Shown here piece after piece: positions 24,257 to 33,363 of a stretch of DNA of 48,863 nucleotides. The stretch is from DASQBT01 sp035635075. Its GTDB lineage: Bacteria > Pseudomonadota > Gammaproteobacteria > Burkholderiales > Thiobacillaceae. Both the position numbers and the translations under genes were made by a program. The first letter of the stretch is position 1. The number at the start of each line of letters is the position of its first letter. Under the pieces are notes generated by a model that was given only the letters and a program-made list of their open reading frames with translations, was not told the origin of the DNA and did not search any database. The stretch is taken from positions 1-48,863 of the forward strand of contig DASQBT010000031.1 of NCBI GenBank assembly GCA_035635075.1, written 5' to 3'.

Positions 24257-24883
24257 TTAATTTACAGCCGCTTCTTCGCGGCTGGTCAACACCTTGTCCA
24301 CCAAGCCGTAATTCACTGCTTCCTGGCCGCCCATGAAATTGTCCCGGTCGGTATCCCGGTCGATGGTTTCCAGGGACTGGCCAGTATGCTTGGCAAGCAT
24401 TTCATTCAAGCGGCCCTTCAGGTAGAGGATTTCCTTGGCATGGATTTCGATGTCCGAAGCCTGTCCCTGAAAGCCGCCCAGGGGTTGATGGATCATCACC
24501 CTGGAATTCGGCAGGCAATAGCGCTTGCCCTTGGTGCCCGCGGTCAGCAGAAATGCCCCCATGCTTGCTGCCTGGCCGATGCAGAGGGTGCTGATGTCCG
24601 GCTTGATGAATTGCATGGTGTCGTAGATGGCCAAACCGGCGGATACCGACCCGCCTGGCGAATTGATGTAGAAGTGAACGTCCTTGTCCGGGTTCTCGGA
24701 TTCCAAAAACAGCAGTTGGGCGACCACGAGATTGGCCACGGCATCATTGACAGGTCCGACGAGAAAGATCACGCGCTCCCGCAGCAAACGCGAGTAGATA
24801 TCGTAGGCACGCTCGCCCCGCCCGCTTTGCTCGATAACCATCGGTACCAGCCCCAATCCCTGGGGCTCGAAGTACTTTGTCAT
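24257..24883 (-). CDS. clpP: ATP-dependent Clp protease proteolytic subunit
   Basis: Serine protease that forms a double-ring chamber with ClpX or ClpA. The catalytic triad is visible: S107 in GQAASMGAF, H132 in MIHQPLGG and D181 in DTDRDNF. A short propeptide-like N-terminus precedes the mature fold. The length of 208 is normal. Its ATG overlaps the tig stop by four bases, indicating coupled translation. Confidence 0.98.
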   Translation of the reverse strand: MTKYFEPQGLGLVPMVIEQSGRGERAYDIYSRLLRERVIFLVGPVNDAVANLVVAQLLFLESENPDKDVHFYINSPGGSVSAGLAIYDTMQFIKPDISTLCIGQAASMGAFLLTAGTKGKRYCLPNSRVMIHQPLGGFQGQASDIEIHAKEILYLKGRLNEMLAKHTGQSLETIDRDTDRDNFMGGQEAVNYGLVDKVLTSREEAAVN

Positions 24884-26184
24884 GCTTTGCCACGTCCCAT
24901 CAAGTCATCAAAACTGGTCGGCAGATCTTCCACCTTAGCCTGTGTTAAGGCCCATGCTACCACATTCTCTTCCAGGGCCAGGGTTTCCACTTCCTGCAGG
25001 CGCTCCGGGTTTTCGAAATACCAATTCACCACCTGGTCCGGCTCCTCGTAACTCTGCGCCGACTCTTCCACCAGCGCCCGGACCTGCTCAGGTTTGCTTG
25101 ACAGACCCTGGGCCTTCACTATCTCAGCAAGAATGATGCCCAAACGTACCCGGCGACCGGCCTGTTCACTAAACATATCGGACGGAACCGACAGCGCTTT
25201 AAGCCCGCGCGCTGCCGCATCCTTCTGCGCCTGCTGTAATAGCCGCTCGGCTTCCATCGCCACCAGCGACTTGGGAACCTGGACTTCCGTGTTTTCGGAA
25301 AGCAACTTCATCACCTGCTCCTTAACCTGGATTTGCACCCGGCGCTTCACTTCCCGTTCCAGATTTGCCCTGATTTCTTCCCTTAGCTTGGTCACATCGC
25401 CATCAGCAACCCCCATGGCCCTGGCAAAGTCGGCATTGACTTCCGGCAGCTTGGGCTCGGCGACCTCATGTAGGGTTACGTCAAAATGAACCTGTTTGCC
25501 CGCCAGATGCGCTGCGCCATAATCCACTGGGAAGTCCATGTCGAAACCCTTGCTTTGCCCAGCGGCAAGGCCGGTCAGATTGGCTTCAAAATCCTTGAGG
25601 AAATGGCCTTCTCCCAGAATCGTAATATAGCCTTTGCCTTCGCCGCCCTCAAAGGGCTGGCCGTCCAGGATCCCAGCGAAATCAAACCTGACTCGATCAT
25701 CAATCTGCGCCGGGCGCTCGACCAAGTGGAATTCGCGGCGCTGCTTGCGCAATACGTCCAGGGTTTTATCCACATCCGCCTCGGTCAGGCTGATTTTCGG
25801 CCGTCTTATGGTGCCACTGCTTAGGTCGCCGATTTTCACTTCCGGATAGACTTCAAACAGGGCGGAAAACCGCACTTCCTGACCTTCGCCGCCGTCCTTG
25901 CCCTCAAAGCGTGGGTAACCGGCAACCCGCAGATTGTGTTCCTGCACGGCGGCATTGAAGCCGGCTTGGAGGGAAGCGCTCAAAACTTCCTGGCGCACCC
26001 CCGCCCCATGCTGGCGAGCCACCATGCTCATCGGCGCCTTGCCGGGACGAAAGCCGTCCAGCTTGAGGTTACGGGCCAGTTGTTTGAGGCGCGCCTGCAC
26101 CTCCACCTCCAGCGCGGCGACGGGTACGGAAATGTCGAGTCGCCGCTCGATTGGGCCAAGCACTTCAAGATTCGATTGCATCAT
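24880..26184 (-). CDS. tig: Trigger factor
   Basis: Ribosome-bound chaperone and prolyl isomerase. The N-terminal ribosome-binding domain contains the signature FRPGKAPMSMV (usual GFRxGKxP), the FKBP-like domain is at about 150-245 (DRVRFDFAGILDGQPFEGGEG), and a helical C-terminal domain follows. 434 residues is standard. Two adjacent ATGs fit; GGGA lies upstream of the first, and the family usually begins at the second (MQSNLEVLGPIERRL, 26181). The gene heads tig-clpP-clpX and lies 36 bases after tRNA-Leu on the same strand. Confidence 0.96.
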   Translation of the reverse strand: MMQSNLEVLGPIERRLDISVPVAALEVEVQARLKQLARNLKLDGFRPGKAPMSMVARQHGAGVRQEVLSASLQAGFNAAVQEHNLRVAGYPRFEGKDGGEGQEVRFSALFEVYPEVKIGDLSSGTIRRPKISLTEADVDKTLDVLRKQRREFHLVERPAQIDDRVRFDFAGILDGQPFEGGEGKGYITILGEGHFLKDFEANLTGLAAGQSKGFDMDFPVDYGAAHLAGKQVHFDVTLHEVAEPKLPEVNADFARAMGVADGDVTKLREEIRANLEREVKRRVQIQVKEQVMKLLSENTEVQVPKSLVAMEAERLLQQAQKDAAARGLKALSVPSDMFSEQAGRRVRLGIILAEIVKAQGLSSKPEQVRALVEESAQSYEEPDQVVNWYFENPERLQEVETLALEENVVAWALTQAKVEDLPTSFDDLMGRGKA

Positions 26185-26220
26185 GGGTTATCCCGCAGGT
26201 CTGAAAAACTATTAATAAAC

Positions 26221-26305
26221 TGGTGCGAAAGGGGGGACTCGAACCCCCACGCCGCAAGGCGCTGGAACCTAAATCCAGTGCGTCTACCAATTCCGCCACT
26301 TTCGC
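26221..26305 (-). tRNA. tRNA-Leu (TAG)
   Basis: An 85-base class II tRNA starting GCGAAAGTGGCGGAATTGG on the minus strand, with a long variable arm and encoded CCA. The anticodon stem CTGGA/TCCAG encloses TTTAGGT, giving anticodon TAG for Leu. It lies just upstream of tig and may share its transcript. Confidence 0.97.
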
Positions 26306-26413
26306 TGTTTAGCGCCTAAACTGAAACGAGAAGTGTAATATAATCAAAGCCCTGCCGCCAGCTTGGCCTTGGTTATCAAGTCCAACCCACTCTTTTCCCA
26401 AGCATTTTTTCCC

Positions 26414-27319
26414 GTGTCGATCGGCCACTACGAAAATTTCCCGGTAGCCTCGTTGGCGTTGCCGCGTCGCCTGCGCCGCCCGGTCAGAGCCATTTACACC
26501 TTCGCCCGAAGTGCGGACGACTTGGCCGACGAAGGCGGTGCAAGCCCCGAAGCCCGGTTGCAGTCACTGGATGCCTACCGGCGAGAACTTGACGCCATCG
26601 CTGTCGCTCAGTCACCTCGCCTGGACCTGTTCAAGAACCTGTCCCAGGTTATTCTCGAGTGGAAGCTGCCCCTCGAACCTTTTTATGATTTGCTGGATGC
26701 CTTCAGTGAGGATGTGGTGAAATCCCGCTATGCCAACTTTGGTGAGGTCATGAATTATTGCCGTCGCTCCGCCAATCCGGTGGGACGACTTATGCTGCAG
26801 CTATTCGGGCACGCTGAGCCCCGCAATATTGCCTATTCGGACGGCATCTGCTCAGCGCTCCAGCTGATCAATTTCCTGCAGGATGTCGGCATCGACTGGA
26901 AGAAAGCCCGAAGCTACCTGCCCCAGGATGAATTGGCGCGGTCCGGCTTGAACGATGCGCAACTGGCCACTCTACTGGAATCTCCGCCACCTTCATCCGG
27001 TTCGGCCCCAGCGCCGGCCGTTTTGGGAAAGGGCCTGGGCGGCATCCCCCTGGTTGCGCTTGAGGCCAGTCCCGAACGCCGCTGGCGCGAATTCATGCTG
27101 AGCCAAATCGGCCGCGCCCGCAAAATCCTTCAGGCTGGCGCCCCGTTGGGGCTGGTGCTGAAAGGACGGGAGGGGTTTGAACTGCGCATGATCATTGCCG
27201 GAGGCGATCGCATCCTGCGCAAATTGCACGCCGACCCGGCTGTTTCGCTGAAGCGCCGCCCCAAGCTGAACGCCTGGGACTGGACCATCATGTTTTTCCG
27301 CGCCCTGACAAAGAGATAA
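26414..27319 (+). CDS. hpnC: Squalene biosynthesis protein HpnC (hydroxysqualene synthase)
   Basis: First described as a squalene-synthase homologue; HpnC converts presqualene diphosphate to hydroxysqualene in bacterial squalene synthesis. Family features are HYENFPVASLALPRRLR at the N-terminus, the Asp-rich FARSADDLADE and the second motif FLQDVGIDWKKARSYLP. The start is uncertain: the GTG at 26414 (MSIGHYENFP, 301 residues) matches family starts, but it has no clear Shine-Dalgarno sequence, and an in-frame TTG at 26363 would add 17 residues. It is the first gene of hpnC-hpnD-hpnE-SDR-kinase. Confidence 0.93.
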   Translation: MSIGHYENFPVASLALPRRLRRPVRAIYTFARSADDLADEGGASPEARLQSLDAYRRELDAIAVAQSPRLDLFKNLSQVILEWKLPLEPFYDLLDAFSEDVVKSRYANFGEVMNYCRRSANPVGRLMLQLFGHAEPRNIAYSDGICSALQLINFLQDVGIDWKKARSYLPQDELARSGLNDAQLATLLESPPPSSGSAPAPAVLGKGLGGIPLVALEASPERRWREFMLSQIGRARKILQAGAPLGLVLKGREGFELRMIIAGGDRILRKLHADPAVSLKRRPKLNAWDWTIMFFRALTKR

Positions 27320-27327
27320 CCCAGACC

Positions 27328-28164
27328 ATGAGCCCCGATCAGTACTGCCAGGAAAAAGCGGTCGCCAGCGGCTCCAGTTTCTACTACAGCTTCCTGTTCC
27401 TGCCGCCGGAACAGCGCCGCGCCATCGTTGCATTCTATGCGCTATGCCGTGAACTGGACGACGTGGTGGATGAATGCTCTGATCCACAACTGGCGGCCAT
27501 CAAGCTGAACTGGTGGCGCACGGAACTGGACCGCTTATTTCAAGACCAGCCGCAGCATCCGGTGACTCGGGCGCTTGTCCCGTTCATACACAAGTTCGAC
27601 ATTCCGAAGGAGCTGCTGGAAGAAATCGTGGATGGGATGGAGATGGATATCACCCAATCCCGTTATCCGGATTTCAAGTCCCTGCAACTCTACTGTTACC
27701 GGGTTGCCGGAGTGGTGGGAGAAATCGCTGCGCGAATATTTGGCGACACCCACCGGGACACCGCGCAGTACGCTCACGATTTGGGTATGGCCTTTCAGCT
27801 TACCAACATCATCCGCGACGTGGGTGAAGATGCAAGACGCAACCGGATCTATCTGCCGCAAACCGAGCTGGAACATTTTGGCGTCACCGGTGGAGACATC
27901 GTTCATGCGCGCATGAACGGGGCTTTCCTGGCTTTGATGCAGTTTCAATACGAGCGCGCCGTTGGCTACTACGAAAAGGCGCTGGCCAACCTCCCTGCCC
28001 AGGATAGGCGCAATCAGCGGCCGGGGCTTGCCATGGCGGCGATCTACCGGGCAACGCTGGAGGAAGTTCGGCGCGGCGGCTACAGGGTTCTCACGGAGCG
28101 CACATCGCTTACGCCCTTGCGCAAATTCTGGCTGGCCTGGAAAACCTGGACCTTCACCGGCTGA
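27328..28164 (+). CDS. hpnD: Presqualene diphosphate synthase HpnD
   Basis: Condenses two farnesyl diphosphates to presqualene diphosphate. The two Asp-rich motifs are CRELDDVVDE (about 35-44) and NIIRDVGEDARRNRIYLP (about 157-174). Length 278 is typical. It starts eight bases after the hpnC stop and overlaps hpnE by one base. Squalene made here would feed hopanoid or other terpenoid synthesis; squalene-hopene cyclase is not in this window. Confidence 0.95.
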   Translation: MSPDQYCQEKAVASGSSFYYSFLFLPPEQRRAIVAFYALCRELDDVVDECSDPQLAAIKLNWWRTELDRLFQDQPQHPVTRALVPFIHKFDIPKELLEEIVDGMEMDITQSRYPDFKSLQLYCYRVAGVVGEIAARIFGDTHRDTAQYAHDLGMAFQLTNIIRDVGEDARRNRIYLPQTELEHFGVTGGDIVHARMNGAFLALMQFQYERAVGYYEKALANLPAQDRRNQRPGLAMAAIYRATLEEVRRGGYRVLTERTSLTPLRKFWLAWKTWTFTG

Positions 28165-29468
28165 TGAGTCCAGCGTCACCGTTTCCCCGCATTGCCATTG
28201 TGGGCGGGGGCTGGGCCGGATTGGCTGCCGGCGTATGGTTGGCGCGCCACGGCGCCCCCATCACCTTGTTCGAGGCCGGCCGCGAAGCCGGCGGCCGGGC
28301 GCGACTCGTGCGTGCGCGCGATGGCGAAACTGACAACGGCCAACACATCCTGCTGGGCGCGTATACGGAAGTGCTGGGTATGATGGAAACCGTCTCTCCC
28401 GGAAGCGCACAGCGTCATTTTCTTCGCCTGCCGCTTACGCTGGATTTCCCCGGCCACTTTCACCTCGCGCTGCCTAGACTGCCGACGCCGCTAAACCTTG
28501 CCCTTGGTCTGCTGGCTGCCCGCGGCCTTTCCTTCAAAACCAAGTGGGCCATCGCCCGGTTGATGGGACGGGTCAGGTCGCCTGAATTCCGTGCCCTCCC
28601 GGATTACAGCGCCGCACAACTGCTTGCCAGTCAGCCCAAAGCCGCCATCGACTACCTTTGGGCCCCACTTTGCCTGTCTGCCCTGAACACGCCGCTGCAC
28701 AAAGCTTCGGCGAACATCTTCGCCAATGTGCTGAAGGACGCGCTAAGCGGTCCACGCTCCCGCTCGGACATGCTATTGCCGCGGACGGATCTGAGCCGAC
28801 TGTTCCCGGTGCCGGCCATTGGCGATATCGAGCATCACGGGGGAGAAGTACGCCTCGGCACCCGGATAAGCACGATCACTGCTGCAATCCATGGGATAGA
28901 CCTTGAATCCCATGGTCGGACTTGGCGCTTCGACCGAGTCATCCTGGCCTGTGCACCCCACCATGCGGCCCACCTGCTGACGCCGCTGCCTGATATGCAG
29001 GACACCTGCCGCGCACTCCGTGCATTTCGATATCAGCCGATCGTCACCGCCTACCTGGATTATCCCGAGGCGGTGACCCTGCCATTCCCTTTTATCGGCC
29101 TAGCTGACGAAGCCGCCCATTTTGCCTTTGACCAGCGTTACACCCACAGCCGCGCCGGACGGCTGGCCGTGGTCACCAGCGCTGAACACATCGCGCCCCC
29201 CAACGGCCAATTGGGTCGCATCCGCCATATACACCAAACTTTGCAAGACAGCGTGGGGCCACTGCCCGAGCCCAATGCCTGGCGGATCATCGAGGAAAAA
29301 CGGGCAACATTTGAATGCAGCGCCGGACTAAAACGTCCAGGCAATGCAACGGAAAGCCCCAAAGTCTATCTTGCCGGGGATTACACCCTCGGGCCTTACC
29401 CAGCCACCCTCGAAGGCGCAGTCAGGAGCGGAGTACAATGCGCCCAGTTGCTATGGAGCAAGGCATGA
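28164..29468 (+). CDS. hpnE: Hydroxysqualene dehydroxylase HpnE
   Basis: FAD-dependent amine-oxidase-like enzyme that reduces hydroxysqualene to squalene. The dinucleotide-binding motif IVGGGWAGLAAGVWLARHG is near the N-terminus (about 10-29), the FAD-contacting FEAGREAGGRARL follows, and the C-terminal LAGDYTLGPYPATLEGAVRSG closes the FAD site. The length of 434 is normal. The ATG overlaps the hpnD stop (TGATG), and its own stop overlaps the ATG of the next gene, so translation of the whole set is coupled. Confidence 0.95.
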   Translation: MSPASPFPRIAIVGGGWAGLAAGVWLARHGAPITLFEAGREAGGRARLVRARDGETDNGQHILLGAYTEVLGMMETVSPGSAQRHFLRLPLTLDFPGHFHLALPRLPTPLNLALGLLAARGLSFKTKWAIARLMGRVRSPEFRALPDYSAAQLLASQPKAAIDYLWAPLCLSALNTPLHKASANIFANVLKDALSGPRSRSDMLLPRTDLSRLFPVPAIGDIEHHGGEVRLGTRISTITAAIHGIDLESHGRTWRFDRVILACAPHHAAHLLTPLPDMQDTCRALRAFRYQPIVTAYLDYPEAVTLPFPFIGLADEAAHFAFDQRYTHSRAGRLAVVTSAEHIAPPNGQLGRIRHIHQTLQDSVGPLPEPNAWRIIEEKRATFECSAGLKRPGNATESPKVYLAGDYTLGPYPATLEGAVRSGVQCAQLLWSKA

Positions 29469-30205
29469 TGCACGAGGCGGCAACAGACAGCCTGAAGAAC
29501 AGGGTGATACTCGTAACCGGTGCCGGCACCGGCCTCGGCCGCGCGGCTGCGCTGGCTTACGCCGCTCACGGCGCAACGGTGGCCTTGCTAGGACGCAACG
29601 AACAGCACCTGACGCAGACCTATGATGCCATTGTGGCTGCGGGCGGTGCGGAACCGGCCTTGTTTCCGTTCGATCTGGGCGCTGCCGACGACGGAGGATT
29701 TGAACGCCTGGCCGAGACCCTGATCTTCCATCTCAAGCGGTTGGACGGCATCCTGCACAACGCGGCGGCGTTTTTCAGCCTGACGACTCTTGAATATCAA
29801 ACGCTGGAACAATGGCAGACGCTGATGCGGGTCAATCTGATTGCGCCGCACGCACTGACCCGTGCCTGCCTGCCTTGGCTGAAGGAGGCGTCGGATGCCT
29901 CCGTCATATTTACCGGCGAAACTCACGGCCATGCCCCCGCCGCCTACTGGGGCGGATTCGCCATCAGCAAAGCCGGATTGGAAGACCTGACGCGTATCTG
30001 GTCGGCTGAACTGGAGAACTTGCCCCATATTCGTATCAATACCTTGATTCCCGGCCCGGTACGTTCGCCGTTCCGGGCCAGAACTCACCCGGCGGAAAAC
30101 CTCCCTGCGCTGCCGACCCCGCAGGACCTCATGCCCTGGTATCTGTGGCTGATGGGGCAGGAGAGCCGGGAAACCCGAGGGCAAGTCATTGAGTGCCGTG
30201 CTTAA
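29465..30205 (+). CDS. Short-chain dehydrogenase/reductase with degenerate active site (YciK-like)
   Basis: A 246-residue Rossmann-fold SDR resembling the YciK group. The cofactor motif is intact: VTGAGTGLGRAA, with LGRN at the end of the second strand and HNAAAF in place of NNAG. The catalytic positions are not. The usual YxxxK reads F165-A-I-S-K169 (Phe for Tyr), and the Ser position falls on GETHG (Glu152/Thr153). A Tyr at 161 is not in register. It may therefore be a binding or regulatory protein, or use other residues. The ATG overlaps the hpnE stop, with GGAG six bases upstream. Its 3' end overlaps the kinase gene by 17 bases. Confidence 0.85.
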   Translation: MMHEAATDSLKNRVILVTGAGTGLGRAAALAYAAHGATVALLGRNEQHLTQTYDAIVAAGGAEPALFPFDLGAADDGGFERLAETLIFHLKRLDGILHNAAAFFSLTTLEYQTLEQWQTLMRVNLIAPHALTRACLPWLKEASDASVIFTGETHGHAPAAYWGGFAISKAGLEDLTRIWSAELENLPHIRINTLIPGPVRSPFRARTHPAENLPALPTPQDLMPWYLWLMGQESRETRGQVIECRA

Positions 30206-31520
30206 GGACTCTCTAAAGCTGCCCTCCACGATCGGCCGTTTCAGGATCGTGGAGGAATTGGGACGCGGCGCCATGGGCGTGGTCTATCGGGCTGTCGACC
30301 CGCTGCTTGAACGCACCGTTGCGATCAAGACCATACCCCTGGATTTGCCCGAGGCCGAGCGCACGCAATTTGAGGAGCGCTTCCAACGCGAGGCCAAGAG
30401 CGCCGGCCGGCTCTCCCATCCGAACATTGTCACCATCTACGATGTGGGTGAAGCGGGGGATGTGGCCTATATCGCGATGGAATATCTTCGTGGACAGTCG
30501 CTCAAAGATATCCTCGATCAGCATGGCTCCCTGCCCCTCGACCTTGCATTGGATACTGCCATTCAGATGGCCGATGCCCTAGCCTTTGCCCATGAGCATG
30601 GCATCGTGCACCGCGATGTCAAACCGGGCAATGTGATTGTTCTTGAAGACCGTGGCGCCATCAAACTGACCGACTTTGGCATCGCCCACATCAACGCGGC
30701 CCAGAGCGAAACCCGCGCCGGCGTCCTGGTGGGTTCGCCGCGCTATATGGCGCCGGAACAAATTACCGGCAAACCCCTCGATGGTCGAACCGATGTGTTC
30801 TCCGCCGGGGTAGTGCTGTATGAAATGCTTACCGGGCAGGCGCCATTCACGGCGCCGGACCTGCACATGCTGCTCTATCGCATCGTGAATGAAACACCGC
30901 CCCTGGCTTCCCGGCTGCGAGCGGATATCCCGGCCGAAGTGGACCGGCTGTTGGCGCGCTGCCTGGCCAAACAGCCCAACCTGCGCCCGGCCAGCGCACG
31001 CGAACTCTATTTGGAACTGAAGAAGATAGCCGCGCTCTTTGCTGCCAAACAGCCTGGGGGCACAAACCCAAGGCGTGTCCGGCGCCTGGCCCTGTTCGCC
31101 TTTTCCATTCCCATCCTGGTATTCCTGGTCCTGTTTCTTGGTCTGGTCGTCATCAATTACTTCATCACCCGCGAGCCCACCCTGGCGACTGCGCCCGCAG
31201 TTGCACCGACCGCGCCTGTTCCCTTGGCGAAAGCCGACAAAACAGGAGCAGCGGCGAACAGCCCCGCTGGTTCAGCACATGGATCGAGACGAGGCCCCGC
31301 TGGACCTCAAGTCACTCAACAAACACCTGACAATGCCTCGGATGCCTATCTGGTCAAGCTCGACAAGAAACTGGCCGAACTCCGCGTCAAGCGGGCCGAA
31401 ATGCTCTCCAGCTATACCGAGTTGCATCCGGACGTGGTGCTGCTGAATCGCCAGATAGAACGGCTTGAGAACGAAAGGGACGAGTACCTTAGCAGTAAAC
31501 GCCAAGGCCTGACGCCCTAA
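30189..31520 (+). CDS. Membrane Ser/Thr protein kinase with C-terminal coiled coil
   Basis: A 443-residue Hanks-type kinase. Residues about 17-275 hold all catalytic elements: GRGAMGVVY loop, K47 in VAIK, HRDVKPGN (D143), DFG (D162) and APEQ. One membrane segment follows at about 298-323 (LALFAFSIPILVFLVLFLGL), placing the rest in the periplasm. The tail has a Pro/Ala-rich linker and a coiled coil (about 385-438) containing SYTELHPDVVLLNRQIERL, which resembles the periplasmic helices of Wzz-type polysaccharide copolymerases rather than PASTA repeats. Translation probably starts at TTG 30189, with GAGGG upstream, inside the end of the SDR gene. It is the last gene of the hpn operon. Confidence 0.9.
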   Translation: MSAVLKDSLKLPSTIGRFRIVEELGRGAMGVVYRAVDPLLERTVAIKTIPLDLPEAERTQFEERFQREAKSAGRLSHPNIVTIYDVGEAGDVAYIAMEYLRGQSLKDILDQHGSLPLDLALDTAIQMADALAFAHEHGIVHRDVKPGNVIVLEDRGAIKLTDFGIAHINAAQSETRAGVLVGSPRYMAPEQITGKPLDGRTDVFSAGVVLYEMLTGQAPFTAPDLHMLLYRIVNETPPLASRLRADIPAEVDRLLARCLAKQPNLRPASARELYLELKKIAALFAAKQPGGTNPRRVRRLALFAFSIPILVFLVLFLGLVVINYFITREPTLATAPAVAPTAPVPLAKADKTGAAANSPAGSAHGSRRGPAGPQVTQQTPDNASDAYLVKLDKKLAELRVKRAEMLSSYTELHPDVVLLNRQIERLENERDEYLSSKRQGLTP

Positions 31521-31609
31521 AGATCTGGCGGTATGCCGTCCCAGCTCGTGACTGTCGTGCGGGCCATGATCGGGCGAGGCGGCCTATTAGTCGTTTCGCG
31601 GTATTCACG

Positions 31610-32959
31610 CTAGAGCAACTGCTCCAGAGCGTCATCCAATCGACTCACGCAAAAAACCTCAATTCCTGGGATCTTCTGGCGGGGCCGATTGCCTTCCGGG
31701 ACAATCGCCCGGTTGAAGCCGAGCTTGGCTGCCTCCTTCAGTCTTTCCTGTCCGCGCTGCACGGGACGGATTTCTCCCGCCAATCCCACCTCGCCAAACG
31801 CGATCTGTTTTTCCGCGAGCGGCTTGCCTTTAAGCGAGGATACGATGGCGGCCAATACGGCGAGGTCCGCCGCCGGCTCGGTAATCCTCACCCCGCCCAC
31901 GGCATTAACGAACACGTCCTGATCATGGGCTGCCACGCCCGCATGGCGGTGCAGCACCGCAAGCAGCATGGCCAGCCGGTTCTGCTCCAGTCCCAGCGAC
32001 AACCTGCGTGGGTTGCCCTGTGCGCTGTCCACCAACGCCTGCACTTCCACCAGCAGGGGCCGCGTGCCCTCCTGCGTCACCATCACGCAAGTTCCCGGCA
32101 CCGGCTGGGCATGGCGCGACAGGAACATGGCGGAAGGGTTGGACACCCCTTTCAAGCCCGTTTCGGTCATGGCAAATACGCCCAGTTCGTTCGCCGCGCC
32201 GAAACGGTTCTTGAACGCCCGAATCAGCCTGAAGGATGAACCGGAATCCCCCTCGAAATACAGCACCGTATCCACGATATGTTCGAGCACCCTTGGTCCC
32301 GCAAGAGCGCCTTCCTTGGTGACGTGCCCAACCAGAACGATGACTGTGCCGGTCTGCTTGGCAAAGCGGGTCAATTGCGCGGCACATTCGCGCACCTGGG
32401 CAACCGAGCCGGGAGCCGATTGCAGCGCCTCCGAATAGATGGTCTGGATTGAATCCACCACTGCCACAAACGGCTGCTGGGTTTGCAGGACGGAGAGTAT
32501 TTTCTCCAACTGAACTTCCGCCAGCATTGGCAAGGTGGGCGCATCCAGCTGCAGGCGTCGGGCACGCAATGCAATCTGCCGGGCTGATTCCGCGCCGCTG
32601 ACGTACAATGCTTTATGATCGACCGCCAGTCGGGCCAAGGCCTGCAATAGCAAAGTGGACTTTCCTATCCCCGGGTCGCCGCCGATCAGTATCACTCCGC
32701 CGCGCACCAAGCCGCCGCCCAATACCCGATCGAGCTCCGCGATGCCGGTCACCACCCGTTCATCCTCCACCACCTCCACCTCGGCCAGCATCTGCACCGC
32801 GGAAGTTTTGCTCAGGGCAGCATAGCGCGAAAGCTGGGGCGTCTCGGCGATGGTTTCCACCAGCGTATTCCATTGCCCGCAACCCGGGCACTGTCCCTGC
32901 CACTTGGGTGCGGTAGCGCCGCATTCGGTACAGGAATAAAGAGTTTTGGGCTTGGCCAT
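31610..32959 (-). CDS. radA: DNA repair protein RadA
   Basis: A RecA-like, Lon-like ATPase that processes recombination intermediates. It has an N-terminal zinc finger (C10, C13, C24, C27 in SCTECG and CPGCGQW), Walker A GGDPGIGKST at about 93-102, the RadA-specific KNRFGA motif, and a C-terminal Lon-protease-like domain without the catalytic serine. Length 449 is standard. I chose the ATG at 32959 (MAKPKTLYSC) because the zinc finger begins there; the upstream frame of 72 residues covers the divergent promoter region and part of the cytochrome gene. It is convergent with the kinase gene. Confidence 0.97.
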   Translation of the reverse strand: MAKPKTLYSCTECGATAPKWQGQCPGCGQWNTLVETIAETPQLSRYAALSKTSAVQMLAEVEVVEDERVVTGIAELDRVLGGGLVRGGVILIGGDPGIGKSTLLLQALARLAVDHKALYVSGAESARQIALRARRLQLDAPTLPMLAEVQLEKILSVLQTQQPFVAVVDSIQTIYSEALQSAPGSVAQVRECAAQLTRFAKQTGTVIVLVGHVTKEGALAGPRVLEHIVDTVLYFEGDSGSSFRLIRAFKNRFGAANELGVFAMTETGLKGVSNPSAMFLSRHAQPVPGTCVMVTQEGTRPLLVEVQALVDSAQGNPRRLSLGLEQNRLAMLLAVLHRHAGVAAHDQDVFVNAVGGVRITEPAADLAVLAAIVSSLKGKPLAEKQIAFGEVGLAGEIRPVQRGQERLKEAAKLGFNRAIVPEGNRPRQKIPGIEVFCVSRLDDALEQLL

Positions 32960-33053
32960 AATTCTGGTTAAAGGGAATTCCTGTACTAAAGTTATGGGAA
33001 CGACACGTTTTTCAACCGTCCTGCCGGTTCGGCAGCGCAGCAAGGAGCCAAAC

Positions 33054-33362
33054 ATGCATAAGCCATGCATTCTGCCCGTGTTTCTGCTCGTTCTGCCGCT
33101 ATCGGCCGCGGCGGAAACCGGCGAGGCAGTGTACGAAAAGCACTGCGCCCAGTGCCATTCCAGCGGGGACGTCAATGTTCCGCAGATCGGTTCAACCGAG
33201 CAGTGGAAGTTTCGCTCCGGCTACGGCGCCAAGTCACTGCTCTACAGCGTCAAGAATGGCCACAACCTGATGCCGGCGCAGGGCGAGATGCTCAAGGACG
33301 AAGACATCAGCGCCGCGATCGACTATATGGTGAGCAAATCCGGCGGTTGGGCCAAGCCCTGA
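33054..33362 (+). CDS. Small periplasmic c-type cytochrome
   Basis: A 102-residue exported electron carrier. The signal peptide is MHKPCILPVFLLVLPLSAAA, probably cut before ETGEAVYEKHC. One haem-binding site CAQCH at residues 31-35 gives the proximal His35, and M73 in NLMPAQGEM is the likely sixth ligand. Overall it resembles the short class I/c5-type cytochromes. AAGGAG lies six bases before the ATG. It is divergent from radA and ends one base before the cysM stop on the opposite strand. Its redox partner is unknown. Confidence 0.92.
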   Translation: MHKPCILPVFLLVLPLSAAAETGEAVYEKHCAQCHSSGDVNVPQIGSTEQWKFRSGYGAKSLLYSVKNGHNLMPAQGEMLKDEDISAAIDYMVSKSGGWAKP

Positions 33363-33363
33363 T

